Shown in pieces: positions 31,761 to 43,290 of a stretch of 64,000 nucleotides of DNA (position 1 is the stretch's first letter; each line of letters starts with the position of its first letter). Source of the DNA: Solen grandis (taxonomy: Eukaryota; Mollusca; Bivalvia; Adapedonta; Solenidae); assembly GCA_021229015.1 (NCBI GenBank), contig CM037794.1:40629126-40693125 (forward strand), written 5' to 3'. Below the pieces are notes generated by a model. The model was not told where the DNA came from. It ran no database searches and saw only the letters and a program-made list of their open reading frames with translations. Made by a program: the position numbers and the translations under genes.

Positions 31761-32365
31761 GCACTTTTATGACAGGTTTGGCTTGCAAAGTGATCCTTGG
31801 CCAGTACGACGACAGTTAACCATGTAAAGTTTACGTCACACAGTTCGTCAAAATCTGGTTGGCACAATGTGATCGCCCCGTACAGTCATGTGAGGTTACG
31901 AAAGGACATCGCGGCGGGTATATATCGGGTAATTAGTGAAATTACATGAAGAATTAGTCTGAATCGAAGGTTTAAGTTTAAGTTTGAGTTTGAGACCGCC
32001 ATATTGTCAGTACGCGTTACCTTAAAAGTCACGTGATTCCCTGCCTTGAATTTTGCTACAGTTTCAGTACCAAGTTTGATAAAAATAAAGATGAAAATAA
32101 GAAATCTTTCATATTGAAATTAGTTAAAACATTTTATCTATAGACGTATACAAGCACAATCAGGCTTTAGGGTGTGTCAAATTGCACCATTTTTATGGGA
32201 TCCAGCCCGTTATTTTAACCAATAAAAAGAGGTCGTTTTATAACAGCTGTTTAAGCAATATTTTTATATTTTAAATGACTCCCAATCCTTCACAACGAGG
32301 GCACGTCTGCATTGGTCGATGTATTTAGTCAGAAACTGCTGTAAATCGACGATTTGCACAGTGGC

Positions 32366-32424
32366 ATGATGTCATAAAATGAAACGAAATAAGTCGACCG
32401 GGGGTTTCCGATGATGCTCATCTT
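32366..32424. repeat. MITE family D, one end only
   Basis: ATGATGTCATAAAATGAAAC and GTCGACCGGGGGTTTCCGAT match the right half of the element at 19058-19164. The partner end was not found. Confidence 0.5.
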
Positions 32425-32429
32425 CCGTT

Positions 32430-34160
32430 TAACGAAAATTGCAAAATACAATTGGGTTGTTTTCATGATAGAAACACATGTAAATAAAATATATAATGAC
32501 TAATTTGACTATGTGGCAAATAAGTAACAAAAGGGAAAATAAATTCATTTGTTAAAGAGAATGAATAGCGATCTCGAAACTGTTTAGGAAGCAGCTTAGT
32601 TTGCCTTAAAGTTTTATGAGAAGAATCAATATATTTAAGATTCATTCACTGAGTGTTTCCATATAGGGGCAGATTGCAATTTATCGAAAAATGATCGTAA
32701 AGAGTAAAAGAGATCTCTACGCTTGATATCGAAAATGCAATAATAAACACAGACCACTGATATTATCGAGGGAACAGATGTTTCTTTGGAGCATTATCCC
32801 GGTACGTTGCTAATGAAAGAGACACGCTTGCTATACAAAATCCCCTTAACTGAAAAGTTTACGGTCACTATTATATGATTGCAAAAAGGAGACCTATTTT
32901 GCTATTTGAACCCATAAATTATTCTGTAAAGAAAAAAACAAACAAACAAAAAACAAAAAAAAACAACAAAAAAATATATATTTCTTATTATTGATCCTGT
33001 TCAGATTTATTTATGATCAGCAACTAGTTTTAGCGATAAGTAAGACTTCAAATACTAATGGGCTAATTTCATTAGCCTTGTTTCTCTAATAAAAAATACC
33101 AAAATGTTTAATTTCTTATCAAATATTGTTAGTAATTAAGGTAAATATTCATTTTAACTTAGTTGTGTTCTTGAATTATTTCATAAAAATTGTAATAGTG
33201 GAATGTGTATCTACCTAGTTTAAGAATTTAAGTATTACTTAGCGTTAAGAATTGTTGGTGGAATTCGAGTCAGATAATATATGAGCCATTGTTGTGTGTA
33301 TGCCTCATGTTATAGAAAATATGGCTCATAACTTACAGTAAATTGATTAATTAATTAATTAATTAATTAATTAATTAATTAATGCCGTGTAGAAACGACG
33401 TCAGTATACAGGATAGGTTTCAATTTTGATCATGGAGTCGCATAAGTGAAATAGGGAGAAACTAACACTATAAAAATGTTAACAAAATATGAATCAATTA
33501 CTTGCATTAACTGATTATTCAAAATCTTCCTTCGTTATTAAAAAATATTTTAATACAATTAATATGTATCTAATAACTTTTCAATAAATTCGTAGGCCAC
33601 GGTTTTTATAGCTTTGTTTACGGAACTTGCATACAACTCAATTCATTAAAATTTATAGTTTAAAATTTTAACGTTTAACATTCATAGATGTAAACGCTCA
33701 ATACCACTTTGTTAGCGTAAATGAACATAGGTGTAAACAGTTCATCAAATTACTAAAATCTATATTTAACTGAAACATGAGAAAATTTATGAAAATTGTT
33801 AATCCTGAAAATAGATTTAATACCCTGTTCAAATAACGCATACTTTCCTCTGCTAACACATATAAACAGTTATAGTTTTAGCGCAAATGTGTATGGTATA
33901 AATATATAATATGGGATAATAAATATACGGTCATTTCTTTTTTTCAAGACAATTGATAAAATACGCCTGTGATAAAGCTTAGGTTATATAGCCTACATCT
34001 ATATACTTTTTTATCAGTATTCAATGGATAAAGTTCTGAAATTGAATAAATTCAGCGGAGTAATTTTATGTTTTTATTAATATGAATAATTCAATATAAT
34101 GTACGAGTATGTACATAGACGTAAAACATTCACCATTCCATACATTTTTTTTAAAAATTT
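32430..34160. other. No gene seen; (TTAA)n microsatellite at 33340-33383
   Basis: An ATTA/TTAA simple repeat of about 40 bp and otherwise AT-rich DNA, with no exon recognised. Confidence 0.45.
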
Positions 34161-34515
34161 AAATCAAACTTACTCACTGAACTAAATCTAACTTACTCAC
34201 TGAACTAAATCTAACTTACTCACTGAACTAAATCTAACTTACTCACTGAACTAAATCTAACTTACTCACTGAACTAAATCTAACTTACCCACTGAACTAA
34301 GTCTAACTTACTCACTGAACTAAGTCAAACTTACTTACTGAACTAAATCTAACTTACCCACTGAACTAAATCTAACTTACTCACTGAACTAAATCAAACT
34401 TACTTACTGAACTAAATCTAACTTACTCACTGAACTAAATCTTACTAAATCTAACTTACTTACTGAACTAAATCTAACTTACTCACTGAACTTAATCTAA
34501 CTTACTCACTTAACT
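34161..34515. repeat. 23-bp tandem repeat, about 15 copies
   Basis: The unit AACTAAATCTAACTTACTCA plus CTG is repeated head to tail with a few substitutions (CTCACTG/CCCACTG/TTACTG; CTAAG/CTTAA) and one truncated unit near 34440. Not coding. Confidence 0.93.
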
Positions 34516-36480
34516 TTAGAAGCCAACTTGGTGTAATTGTGTTCGTCAGTTTTTAAGAAATGAATGCAGTTTTGGTTTTGCCTCGATTAAAGTTGCAAGT
34601 AGGCATGTTTAAGTAAGTATACGTGCCCTGGCAAGACTATGCAGATGATACGGAGGATTTCTTTCCTCTTTTTCTTCTTACTATTATTATTTTGCAAGAA
34701 TGTACTAGTATTTAATTTCACTTGCACGTAGTCATGGAAAACCATCTTTCATGAGAGACACGAAATTAAAATAAAATAAAAATATTTTTCAATTTTATTT
34801 ATTATTGTATTGCATTGTCAAAATTTCTTTTTCATCTTGTATTCGTTTGAAACTCTTACTTCTTTAAAAAGCCTACGATTAGTCAAATCATCTTAAAAAT
34901 ACACGCTTAGTTTACATAAAAATATTGTTTTTAACATAAAAAAATCATGAAATACAGAAAATCACATACATATATTGTCACGTGCTGGACGTGTAAAGTT
35001 GAGTGTATATAGAGAGAGGTGTAGTAGTAGTAGTACTCTGGTTCCCTAGGTTTGGTAGCGTATTCTCTTATATTGGTAGCGTAATCTATATATACATTAA
35101 TTACTGGCCGGACGATTTATACAACTGTTCGAGCTCTAGAGCTTCATGGATGTACACAAAGAAATGAACAAGTCAGTAAACAGTTAATGTCATTTAATTA
35201 TTTGCTTTATGCTCAAATTCAATGATAATCAGCGATATTTATAATTATCATAACAAGTTCACAGGTCTGCAACTTTCAATATCCAACTTGAAAATACTCA
35301 GTTATACAAAGAAAAATGCTCCGTGAATTAATCTTCAAACGATTTTCCTAAAATGGCGCACCAGTGAACCGTGATAAGTTGTCAGTTAAACTTAATGATA
35401 TTTCCTCAACAATAAAACTGTATTTAAAAGTCTCTAAATTGTATAAAATAGTATCAAAAGTTCCTCAGGCACAATATTTAATTAACGTAAGCTTTCATAC
35501 AGATCTAAACCTAAATATTCCATATTATCATAGTGTTAAACTTAAAAGCAGACGGCATACTTTTAGTCTTAAAAATATTGGAGAGAGTATCTGAACATAG
35601 TTGTCCGTCTGAATACCTAATGTTGACTGAGCTCTCCAACCAACAATCTGAGCACTTTTATAGTAATCTACAATTTCAACCCAAAAATACTGGAAAGGTT
35701 GATAAACCCATTTGACGTTGGTTGTAACCAAAGCGGATTGTTCAACCATAAAATATTGGTTGACTCTACCAAAAAGATGGTTAAAATTACAAAATTTGTT
35801 CTAAGTCCTAAGATAGGGCAAATGAAAAATCTTAAGTATCAAAAATTACAATAAACTGGCTTTTTACACAAGTTTTATACCTTCTTCTGCTTAAATGATG
35901 CGAAGTCTAGAGAGCACATCGTTGTTTATAAACAATGCTGACCTGTAACCATTAGCAACAGTGCAAAAAGATCAATAATGCATTGCGTAAAATGGCTAAC
36001 TACACGACAAATGTAAACACATGTTTACATGACAAATGGTCCATAACTACGTTTATACATGGAATTACATGAAGTTACCTGGCAGAATAATGCACAAACA
36101 TATGCACCAGACATTGCAATAGGATTATAGTGCACAGATCGTTCACAGAAGTTGAAAATATACATGCATGGTTAAACTGCAGAGGTTAACAAACTCTGTG
36201 AGGAATGCCACTTGTCCTCATCATGTGCAGTAGATTAAAACTAGCTTATAACCTGTATAAATGAGCTTGTGGTTCGTATTTCAAATGATACATAGCTTAT
36301 TGTGTATTTTATTGCTGGTTACTAGCAGCAAAGTCTAACTGGGCTGAAAATACATGTAGATAATTAAAATATCTTAAGGTAAGAAGTTAAGCACAGTTCT
36401 CTGTTGACCAGTTACATAGTTTAAACAGTTCACAGTGTATATGCTTCTCATTTATCGGTACTCTACAATATCACACAATT
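34516..36480. other. No gene seen
   Basis: AT-rich DNA, including a GTAGTAGTAGTAG run near 35020. Open frames around 35364-35750 have no recognisable domain or matching splice sites. The right end adjoins the 3' UTR of the mucin-like gene. Confidence 0.4.
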
Positions 36481-36487
36481 ATTAAAT

Positions 36488-36493
36488 TTTATT
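36488..36493 (-). terminator. Poly(A) signal of the mucin-like gene
   Basis: The minus strand reads AATAAA about 70 bp downstream of the stop codon at 36562-36564. Confidence 0.55.
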
Positions 36494-36561
36494 GTTTATA
36501 AAAATACTTTGTAGAATGTTTTCCGATAAACTGTTTGATACTGGACGGACTATGTGGCAGT

Positions 36562-36641
36562 CTATACACGAAGTGCTTTGACGAAGATGGCGGCGACACC
36601 TAGTGTCAAAAGACTCGCAGAAACTGATGACGCACTATCAC
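36562..36641 (-). CDS. Mucin-like GPI-anchored protein, exon 3 (C-terminal anchor signal)
   Basis: The acceptor AATGTTTTCAG precedes 36641. The frame continues in phase 1 from exon 2 and ends TAG at 36562-36564: GDSASSVSASLLTLGVAAIF then VKALRV. Small residues (S/A) followed by a hydrophobic stretch reaching almost to the C-terminus look like a GPI-attachment signal; a short C-terminal membrane helix is the alternative. Perfect agreement of splice phase and anchor-like C-terminus argues that the three exons form one real gene. Confidence 0.75.
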
Positions 36642-37325
36642 CTGAAAACATTTATTTATAAAGTTCAGCATTAATGTCAATATTTGCAATTTAAATGCAT
36701 GCGATAAGAACTCAATAGCATTTCAAAATAATTGTGCTGAGTGATGAAATGACCTACATGTATAAAATTGTCTTTTGCAACATACTCTTTATTTGTCTTG
36801 TATGAGTTTACAAGATGTAAGTTTATGGATGTTGATAACTGACGTATCCTGTAACAATCAACAAATAAGACGAAATTAAGATTCTTTACTTCACTGACAC
36901 CCTAACGACAGACAAACATGCATACACACTCGGAACTAGATAGACAAACATACGGATGGATGGATAGGCGGGTGGAAAAGAAAAAATCTTGCGTAAAATG
37001 TACAGAACCGGTGACCATATAGCAATAAAGTAGTATGCACATATTAATGATTTGCCCCTCGGGGGTTGACCTAGGGGAACTTGACTATTTTTAGTCTAAA
37101 TCTCCACCATAGGGTATAGGCAATTTGTCAAACTCCCCAAATCCCCACATAATGTTCTTGCTAAAGTCTATTTCCCGGGAAACGGTACCATTCTGTCTGT
37201 CAAATTCCCGCCTGTCGGGAACAGTTTACTGTCAGCCTGCCGCCCTCACACCATGGCAAATTATTGATAACGCTCGCTGGACGGATTAGAAATTACAATT
37301 TTATATTATAATGAATGATACTGAC

Positions 37326-37724
37326 CTCCATCAGTTCCGTTACTCTCTCCGGCTGCAGAACTAGCAGTCCCTGTTCCTCCAGTACAATTTTTCTCTGCAC
37401 CGGTCGTCTGTAGGTCAGCGGTAGTTACATTGGTGGTAGTTGAACTGTTGTTAGTTAGAGTGTCGGTATTTGGACAGGTGTTAGTTGGAGTTTCGGTATT
37501 TGGACTTGTGTTATTTGGAGTTTCGGTATTTGGAGTTGTGTTATTTGGAGTTTCGGTATTTGGAGTTGTGGTATTTGGAGTTTCGGTAGTTGGAGTTGTG
37601 GTATTTGGACTGGTGTTAGTTGGATTTTCGGTAGTTGGAGTTGTGGTATTTGGACTTGTGTTAGTTGGAGTTTCGGTAGTTTGAGTTGTGGTAATTTTAC
37701 TGGTGGTAGCTGGAGCTCGAGAAC
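37326..37724 (-). CDS. Mucin-like GPI-anchored protein, exon 2 (Thr/Pro-rich repeat domain)
   Basis: This exon of 399 nt is bounded by TTTTTAAG at 37725 and GGAG/GTCAG at 37325, both in phase 1. Residues read GSRAPATTSKITTTQ, then imperfect 10-residue units of the type TPNTETPNNT and TPTTETPNTT repeated about eight times. A Ser/Thr/Gly-rich tail with one Cys pair region follows (EKNCTGGTGTASSAAGESNG). Thr density predicts heavy O-glycosylation, and N-x-T/S sequons are frequent (NTS, NTT, NNT). The opposite strand reads as a Val/Gly repeat, a shadow of the same tandem array. The total protein is 180 residues, so this is a short mucin-like surface protein. Confidence 0.75.
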
Positions 37725-37910
37725 CTTAAAAAGAGTTCCATATTTTCAAATGTTTTGATTCTTTTCTCGATTTTAAGCAGTTGCAAATTTGGTAGCAATC
37801 ACTTACAAACATGTGGTGCTATGAGTATCTAAGAATTACTTCTCTGGTCGTTCTTGCTAAACTTTCAATAAATATCCAAGAGAGAGATAGAGCGAGCACA
37901 TAGACGGACT

Positions 37911-37966
<56 letters not shown>

Positions 37967-37967
37967 C
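37911..37967. repeat. (GATA)n microsatellite at a 5' splice site
   Basis: About 13 GATA units on the plus strand, abutting the exon-intron boundary of the mucin-like gene at 37967/37968. Confidence 0.92.
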
Positions 37968-38031
37968 CTCCAGTAGTCACTGCTGTGATGAAACAAAGTC
38001 CTAACAGCGTCATCCTTATTGTTCTTTCCAT
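37968..38031 (-). CDS. Mucin-like GPI-anchored protein, exon 1 (signal peptide)
   Basis: ATG lies at 38029-38031. MERTIRMTLLGLCFITAVTT plus G is a typical signal peptide: a basic n-region, a hydrophobic core, and small residues before cleavage. The exon ends in phase 1 at CTGGAG/GTATCT. The donor runs immediately into a (TATC)n microsatellite on this strand, so the first intron bases are part of a simple repeat. Exons 1-3 add up to 543 nt, exactly 180 codons plus stop. Expression site and function are unknown; a mucus or epithelial surface role is inference. Confidence 0.75.
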
Positions 38032-39487
38032 CTTAAAATGAGAAAAATATCTAAAAGTCCCATTCTATATATATATATGGCCACTATCATAAGAATATGT
38101 ATATTTGTATATCAGCGTAGAATGTAAACGGCACATTTTTCGAAATAAGCAATATATATATATTGTCATTGGACGTTTATGGTTTATTAAAGGGTACTCC
38201 CCTACCACTGATACAGCCCTTTGATTTTGAAAACTTTGATTTTCTTGGAAAAAAAAAAAAAAAAAACACGTTCCGAAATATCAAAAACATGAAAACCGTT
38301 CAAATCGCATTAAATCATGAATCATTTTCATTTCTTAAAACTAAATTCTCCGATACTAAATAGTATTTCAGTTATTACGAAAATTTAATGTGTTTTAACG
38401 AAATAATACTTAGGGATGTCGACGCACCTATATTGTGCTTGGAGAAATAGAATTTACTGTAATAATAAAAGTACAGACGATAACATAACTAACAAACAAC
38501 AATTATATATTCATTTATAATACCTACTTTTGAATAATTTGAACTATATTAATGGGTTTTACAATAACAGCCGGTTTTATAAACTTCATCTTAATAAATA
38601 TCGTCAGAGGCTTGCATAATAACATTATCATGAACGAGTTTAGTAAACTTTGATATGAAATGACAATTCATGTCAGATTATTTTTATCATATGACCTATA
38701 CTGTCAATAAATCGCGATTATAACAAAAATAAAAATTGGAATGAACGGACTGTGGACAAATTAAAATTTGTAATCTAACACCAAGAAAATAGTTTCATAT
38801 AAGAACTGGAAATTCGAGATGGAGAAGAATCTGCGAAACATTTGACAGATACGACGCAGTCAAAATTGCTGTATCCAGCGTTTTCACACTCAAACTGTAT
38901 TAATACTCGTGTTTTTTGATGAATATATGTTGCCAAATACAGATCATCAGTCAAAGTCACCCTTGAAGCAGATAATTATTTTTCAATTAAACAATGCTTT
39001 TTACAAAATGGAAAGACGAAGATGAATTTTGATATGGTAAGACGCAGTTGTCTTTTATCGTTTCGACAATATGTGCATATTTTACCAGACTTTTCGTACG
39101 ATTTGTTTGTCTTCGATGAAATTAGGGTACACGCACGTACAATGTTCTTTCTTTTCTTTTTTTCTTTTTTTTTTTTTTTTTTTTTACAAATGTCTTATGT
39201 TTACATACACGTATATCGTACATACTCCAGTTGTCTGATTGACTGTGAAGTTAGTTAGTGCCATTACGTTTGATAGAGACATTAAATATTCTAAGTTGAA
39301 CATTTTTTTTCAACTCTTCTTTCGTTTTCCTGATATACAGAAGGGAATCATAATGGCCATATGTTTCAAAATATCTTCCAGTTTAGGTAAGTATCTTACA
39401 AGTAAAATTACTACTTGTGTTTGATTAGATTTTGATAAATATCTCCATATACTATAAATCTTGAAAAAGGAATGTCACATAAACCAA
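38032..39487. other. Upstream flank of the mucin-like gene; no further gene called
   Basis: TATATATATA (38067-38078) lies 35-45 bp upstream of the mucin-like start codon and could serve as a core promoter, but such runs are common here. A minus-strand frame at 38775-38960 has several Cys (FECENAGYSNFDCVVSVKC) and may be an exon; I cannot support it further. A T homopolymer lies near 39160-39185. Confidence 0.35.
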
Positions 39488-39937
39488 ACAAGAGGGTCAT
39501 ACGGCCATAGACCGCTCACCAGAGTACATAAGCTTATTCAAAACGATTCAAGTCACATGATTTTACCTAGTTCCTTCCAGCAGCAACCCGTTCAAGTTTC
39601 AGATACAAAGAATATCATCTAGAGGCCCCAATCTTAAAGGGATCAAACTTGTTAATGTAATTATGATATGAAACCTTTTAAGTTATCATTACTGCAAAAT
39701 AAGAATTAATTCTGAACATAAGTTCCAGAAGAGAAGCAATAAAAGAAAATGCGTCTTACCATATTTTTTGAACTTGTGACGTCACATTAATATCGAACTA
39801 CCAATTAATATGTTAATTAGCATGCTGGCTCAGTAAAGGCATTCAAGAACCGCCGCAAACAATGGACCGGAGCTCTTTATTCCGTTCTGTAAAGCCAGCA
39901 TTTGGATCTTGTTATATTTAAGTTTCAATTCAGGATT

Positions 39938-40185
39938 CGGGGCCTCCGTGGCCGAAAGGGTAAAGTCGCTGACTTTAACACTCACTCAGCCCCTCACCGC
40001 GTGGGTTCGATTCCCGGCAGGGCCTTTCGGTGAGGAAGCCTTCCAGCTGGCTTGCGGTAGGTCGGTGGTTCTATCCGGATGCTTCCGTGCATTCAGGGTC
40101 TTCCTCCACCTGTAATTAGCTGGACGTCGCTATATGACTGTCGAAGCGACGGTAAACTCAAAATAGTCTAGTCTAGTCAATTCAG
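39938..40185 (+). mobile_element. tRNA-derived SINE, family V
   Basis: The head GGGGCCTCCGTGGCCGAAAG contains an A box, and GTGGGTTCGATTCCCGG contains the B box. The body reads GGAAGCCTTCCAGCTGGCTT, GGTCGGTGGTTCTATCCGG and GTCTTCCTCCACCTGTAATT, ending in a CTAGTCTAGTC tail. Fragments of the same body (CTGTAATTAGCTGGA) occur at 48095-48200 and 51475-51720, and a copy on the minus strand at 46950-47068. Confidence 0.88.
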
Positions 40186-40321
40186 ATTCGTCTGTATTTA
40201 ATAATGATTAAAGCGAGAAAAATAGTAAATAAAAGAAAATGAATAAGAAGCACTTACATTTTTATTTCCAGAGTAGTAACTTTAAAGGGAATTTCTGTTT
40301 TAGGAAGTTATTTGAGATATT

Positions 40322-40421
40322 NNNNNNNNNNNNNNNNNNNNNNNNNNNNNNNNNNNNNNNNNNNNNNNNNNNNNNNNNNNNNNNNNNNNNNNNNNNNNNN
40401 NNNNNNNNNNNNNNNNNNNNN
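40322..40421. other. Assembly gap of 100 N
   Basis: Exactly 100 Ns, the conventional size for a gap of unknown length. It falls inside a tandemly repeated element, the likely cause of the break. Confidence 0.99.
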
Positions 40422-40892
40422 TGAATCCATTAGGCCTAGAGCTTAGATATTTGGTATGTAGCATCATCTTATGGGCCACTACCAAGATTGTACAAATCAT
40501 AGCCCAATGGTGATAAATGACCCCACACCTGGGGTCACTTGTTTTACATAGAGTTAAATAGGAAAATCTTAAAAAAATCTTCTTCTATGAATCAATAAGG
40601 CCTAGAGCTAAGATTTTTGGTATGTAGTAGCATCTAATGGTTCATTACAAAGATTTTCAAAGTCTTGGCCCTACGGTGATTAATGACCCTGCGCCCAAGT
40701 CTTCTCTGAAACCATATAGCCCATTGCTTAGATATTTGGTGTGTAGTATTGTCAGGGGTAAAATGTTTTAGATTAAGTTATATCAGAATCCTTGTCTGTT
40801 TAAAAACCTTGACATCAGCTGAAGCAATGGTACTCAGGTGAGCGATTCAGGGCCATCATGGCCCTCTTGTTTTTTTTTTTGTGGTGTTTTTT

Positions 40893-41927
40893 TAGCTCAC
40901 CTGAGCATAGCTCAGGGTGAGCTTTTGGGATACTTGATTGTCCGTCGGCCGTCGTCCGTCAACAATTTTGATGTTTACACACTAGAGGCCACAATTTTGA
41001 TCCAATCTTCCTCAAACTTGGTCAGAATGTTTGTCTTGATGATATCTTGAACCCTTTCGAAAATGGGTCAGGTTGGATCAAAAAGTAGGTCAGTAGGTCA
41101 AATCTTAGAAAAATCTTGTCGTCCATCAACAATTTTGATGTTTACACACTAGAGGCCACACTTTTGATCCAATCTTCCTCAAACTTGGTCAGAATGTTTG
41201 TCTTGATGATATCTTGAACCCTTTTGAAAATGGGTCAGGTTGGATCAAAAAGTAGGTCAGTAGGTCAAATCTTAGAAAAATCTTGTTTACACACTAGAGG
41301 CCACAATTTTGATCCAATCTTCCTCAAACTTGGTCAGAATGTTTGTCTTGATGATATCTTGAACCCTTTCGAAAATGGGTCAGGTTGGATCAAAAAGTAG
41401 GTCAGTAGGTCAAATCTTAGAAAAATCTTGTTTACACACTAGAGGCCACAATTTTGATCCAATCTTCCTCAAACTTGATCAGAATGTTTGTCTTGATGAT
41501 ATCTTGAACCCTTTCGAAAATGGGTCAGGTTGGATCAAAAAGTAGGTCAGTAGGTCAAATCTTAGAAAAATCTTGTTTACACACTAGAGGCTACAATTTT
41601 AATCCAATCTTCCTCAAACGTGGTCAGAATGTTTGTCTTGATGATATCTTGAGCCCTTTCGAAAATGGGCAGGGCCGGACCGAAAAGTAGGTCAGTAGGT
41701 CAAATCTTAGAAAAATCTTGTTTATACTCTGAGGGCAACATTTTTGGTCCAATCATCTTCAAACTTTGGCAGAATGTTTGTCATGATGATATCTTTTGTG
41801 GATGGGGTCAGAAAATTCCTGAACATTGTTTCACCTCATCATCTTAATTCTGAAGCAATCTGTTTTGTGCAGGCAATGAATGATACTTTTCTCAGGTGAG
41901 CGATCTAGGGCCATCTTGGCCCTCTTG
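40893..41927. mobile_element. Second element of the same family, with a 145-bp tandem array
   Basis: It starts AGCTCACCTGAGCATAGCTC and ends CTCAGGTGAGCGATCTAGGG then CCATCTTGGCCCTCTTG. The interior is about six head-to-tail units of about 145 bp containing TTTACACACTAGAGGCCACA and AAAAAGTAGGTCAGTAGGTC (starts near 40972, 41141, 41286, 41431, 41575 and 41720). It lies only about 25 bp from copy 1. Open frames here are by-products of the repeat. Confidence 0.75.
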
Positions 41928-42663
41928 TCATGACTAGGTTAGTTACAAAAACAAACCCATATGCTCTTTTGTATATACCAGGTCAATTCTTGACTACATG
42001 ATATTTAAGTGTAGGTAATTGATAATCTTACAATATAATTTGCATATACAAGGGTTGATAAAAAATAAACAGCACTGCGACAATAATGTTCACATCGTTT
42101 AATATACTTGCGTGATTTTACAAATAACATGAATCGGAACATGTTGTGTACATACAGTGAAAATATCAATAAAATATGATAACAAATGATAATTCTATGA
42201 TAATAATAATGAGCAAGGGGTATGCAACCCAGCACACCAAAACAGCAAAGCACATGACGTTGATGTCGCACGGAATTTCACATGTTCAGCGATGTTATTC
42301 TTTCTCGAAATACTCTCCTGCGTGCTTGTTGCATCGACGGTGAACCCACTGTCTGTATATGTTATGGTACCACTCAGTGCTGAGCTGCTGCATGATGTTG
42401 ATTGTTGCTGTCATCAGTTCTTGAAGCCACGAGAAACGATGTACCTCAGCTGGGCCTTTATGATCAGAAATATACAGAAGTCAAAGGACACCAAGTCCGG
42501 AGAGTAGGGAGGATGTGGAATTGTGGCGAATCCTTGAGTCGCTATCTCAAGAGCCGTGGCTTCAGAAGGTGCGAGGAGGCATTATCTATATTTAGGATGA
42601 AATGTTGGAGGGGTAGGCCGGGTCGATTCTTACTGAGCACATGCACAAGATTGCAAAGGAGCA

Positions 42664-42955
42664 CTTGTAATAAATTTAAATACATGTTCAATACTTACGT
42701 TAGTTATTTGAATCCTGTAAAGAAATTATATTTTAAATTAATTTCACAGTGTAAAATTTAACAAAACAATAGCCGCCATAAATGAAAATAAAATGCATTA
42801 AAAGTGGTATAATATTAAACGGTTATAAACATCAAATGTAAAAGAATGAATAAGAAAAGTCCATTACACCAGGAATGAGATTATATAAACTACAGTTTGT
42901 GAACCCATACAAGAGTGCATTTATAATTTCTAATAAAATTTATGTTTAAACTAAC
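42664..42955 (-). other. Intron-like gap 2 in the mariner gene (292 bp)
   Basis: The minus strand reads TTCTTGCATG/GTTAGT ... TTATTACAAG/TGCTCC. Joining gives FLH-VLLCNLVHVLSKNRP, where mariners have the V-L/L-x-x-L ... K-R-P region. The flanking coding sequence is degenerate, so the exact boundary is less certain than for gap 1. Confidence 0.5.
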
Positions 42956-43290
42956 CATGCAAGAATAATCTGCATTTATCGTCTGCCACTTTGGTACTGC
43001 ATGTTGGAAGTATCATGCCATCCCTATCCGCAAACATGATGAACATGTACTTCCCGCTGCTCTGTGACACTCGGGCCTTCTTTGGGGGAGGGGATCCGGT
43101 CCGCTTCCATACGGCTGACTGGGACTTAGTCTGGATCATGCAACCACAACCATGTCTTGTCGATGGTAATTATGCACGAAAGTAAGCGGTCGCCTTCTCG
43201 CGCTACCCTCCGCAAAAATGCATGTGAAGCTGCCACTCTCATCTCTTACTCATGCTCTTTTAGCAGTCGTGGCACCCAGCGTGCATGGAC

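Larger units (their letters stand above)
39488..40869. mobile_element. CAAGAGGG...CCCTCTTG element, copy 1, with nested SINE and gap
   Basis: It starts CAAGAGGGTCATACGGCCAT followed by GACCGCTCACCAGAGTAC, and ends with the inverse TACTCAGGTGAGCGATTCAG then GGCCATCATGGCCCTCTTG, giving terminal repeats near 38 bp. The interior after the gap contains diverged tandem units of about 170 bp (AGGCCTAGAGCTTAGATATT occurs as variants at 40433, 40591 and, partly, 40720). No protein was found. A SINE (39938-40185) is nested. The same end sequence recurs at 41890-41927, 58612-58651 and 61968-62006. Confidence 0.7.

Noticed and set aside
34161..34515. CRISPR array
   Set aside because: It is a continuous 23-bp tandem repeat without spacers in eukaryotic DNA.
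35364..35749. Overlapping frames on both strands around 35.4-35.7 kb
   Set aside because: No recognisable domain, start context or splice-site pair; I could not support a gene.
37430..37684. Plus-strand Val/Gly/Phe repeat frame
   Set aside because: Antisense of the Thr/Pro-rich exon. Only the minus strand gives splice sites, a signal peptide and an anchor sequence in agreement.
40838..41847. Open frames of 60-70 codons in the 145-bp array
   Set aside because: They follow the tandem repeat unit and contain no domain or codon bias.
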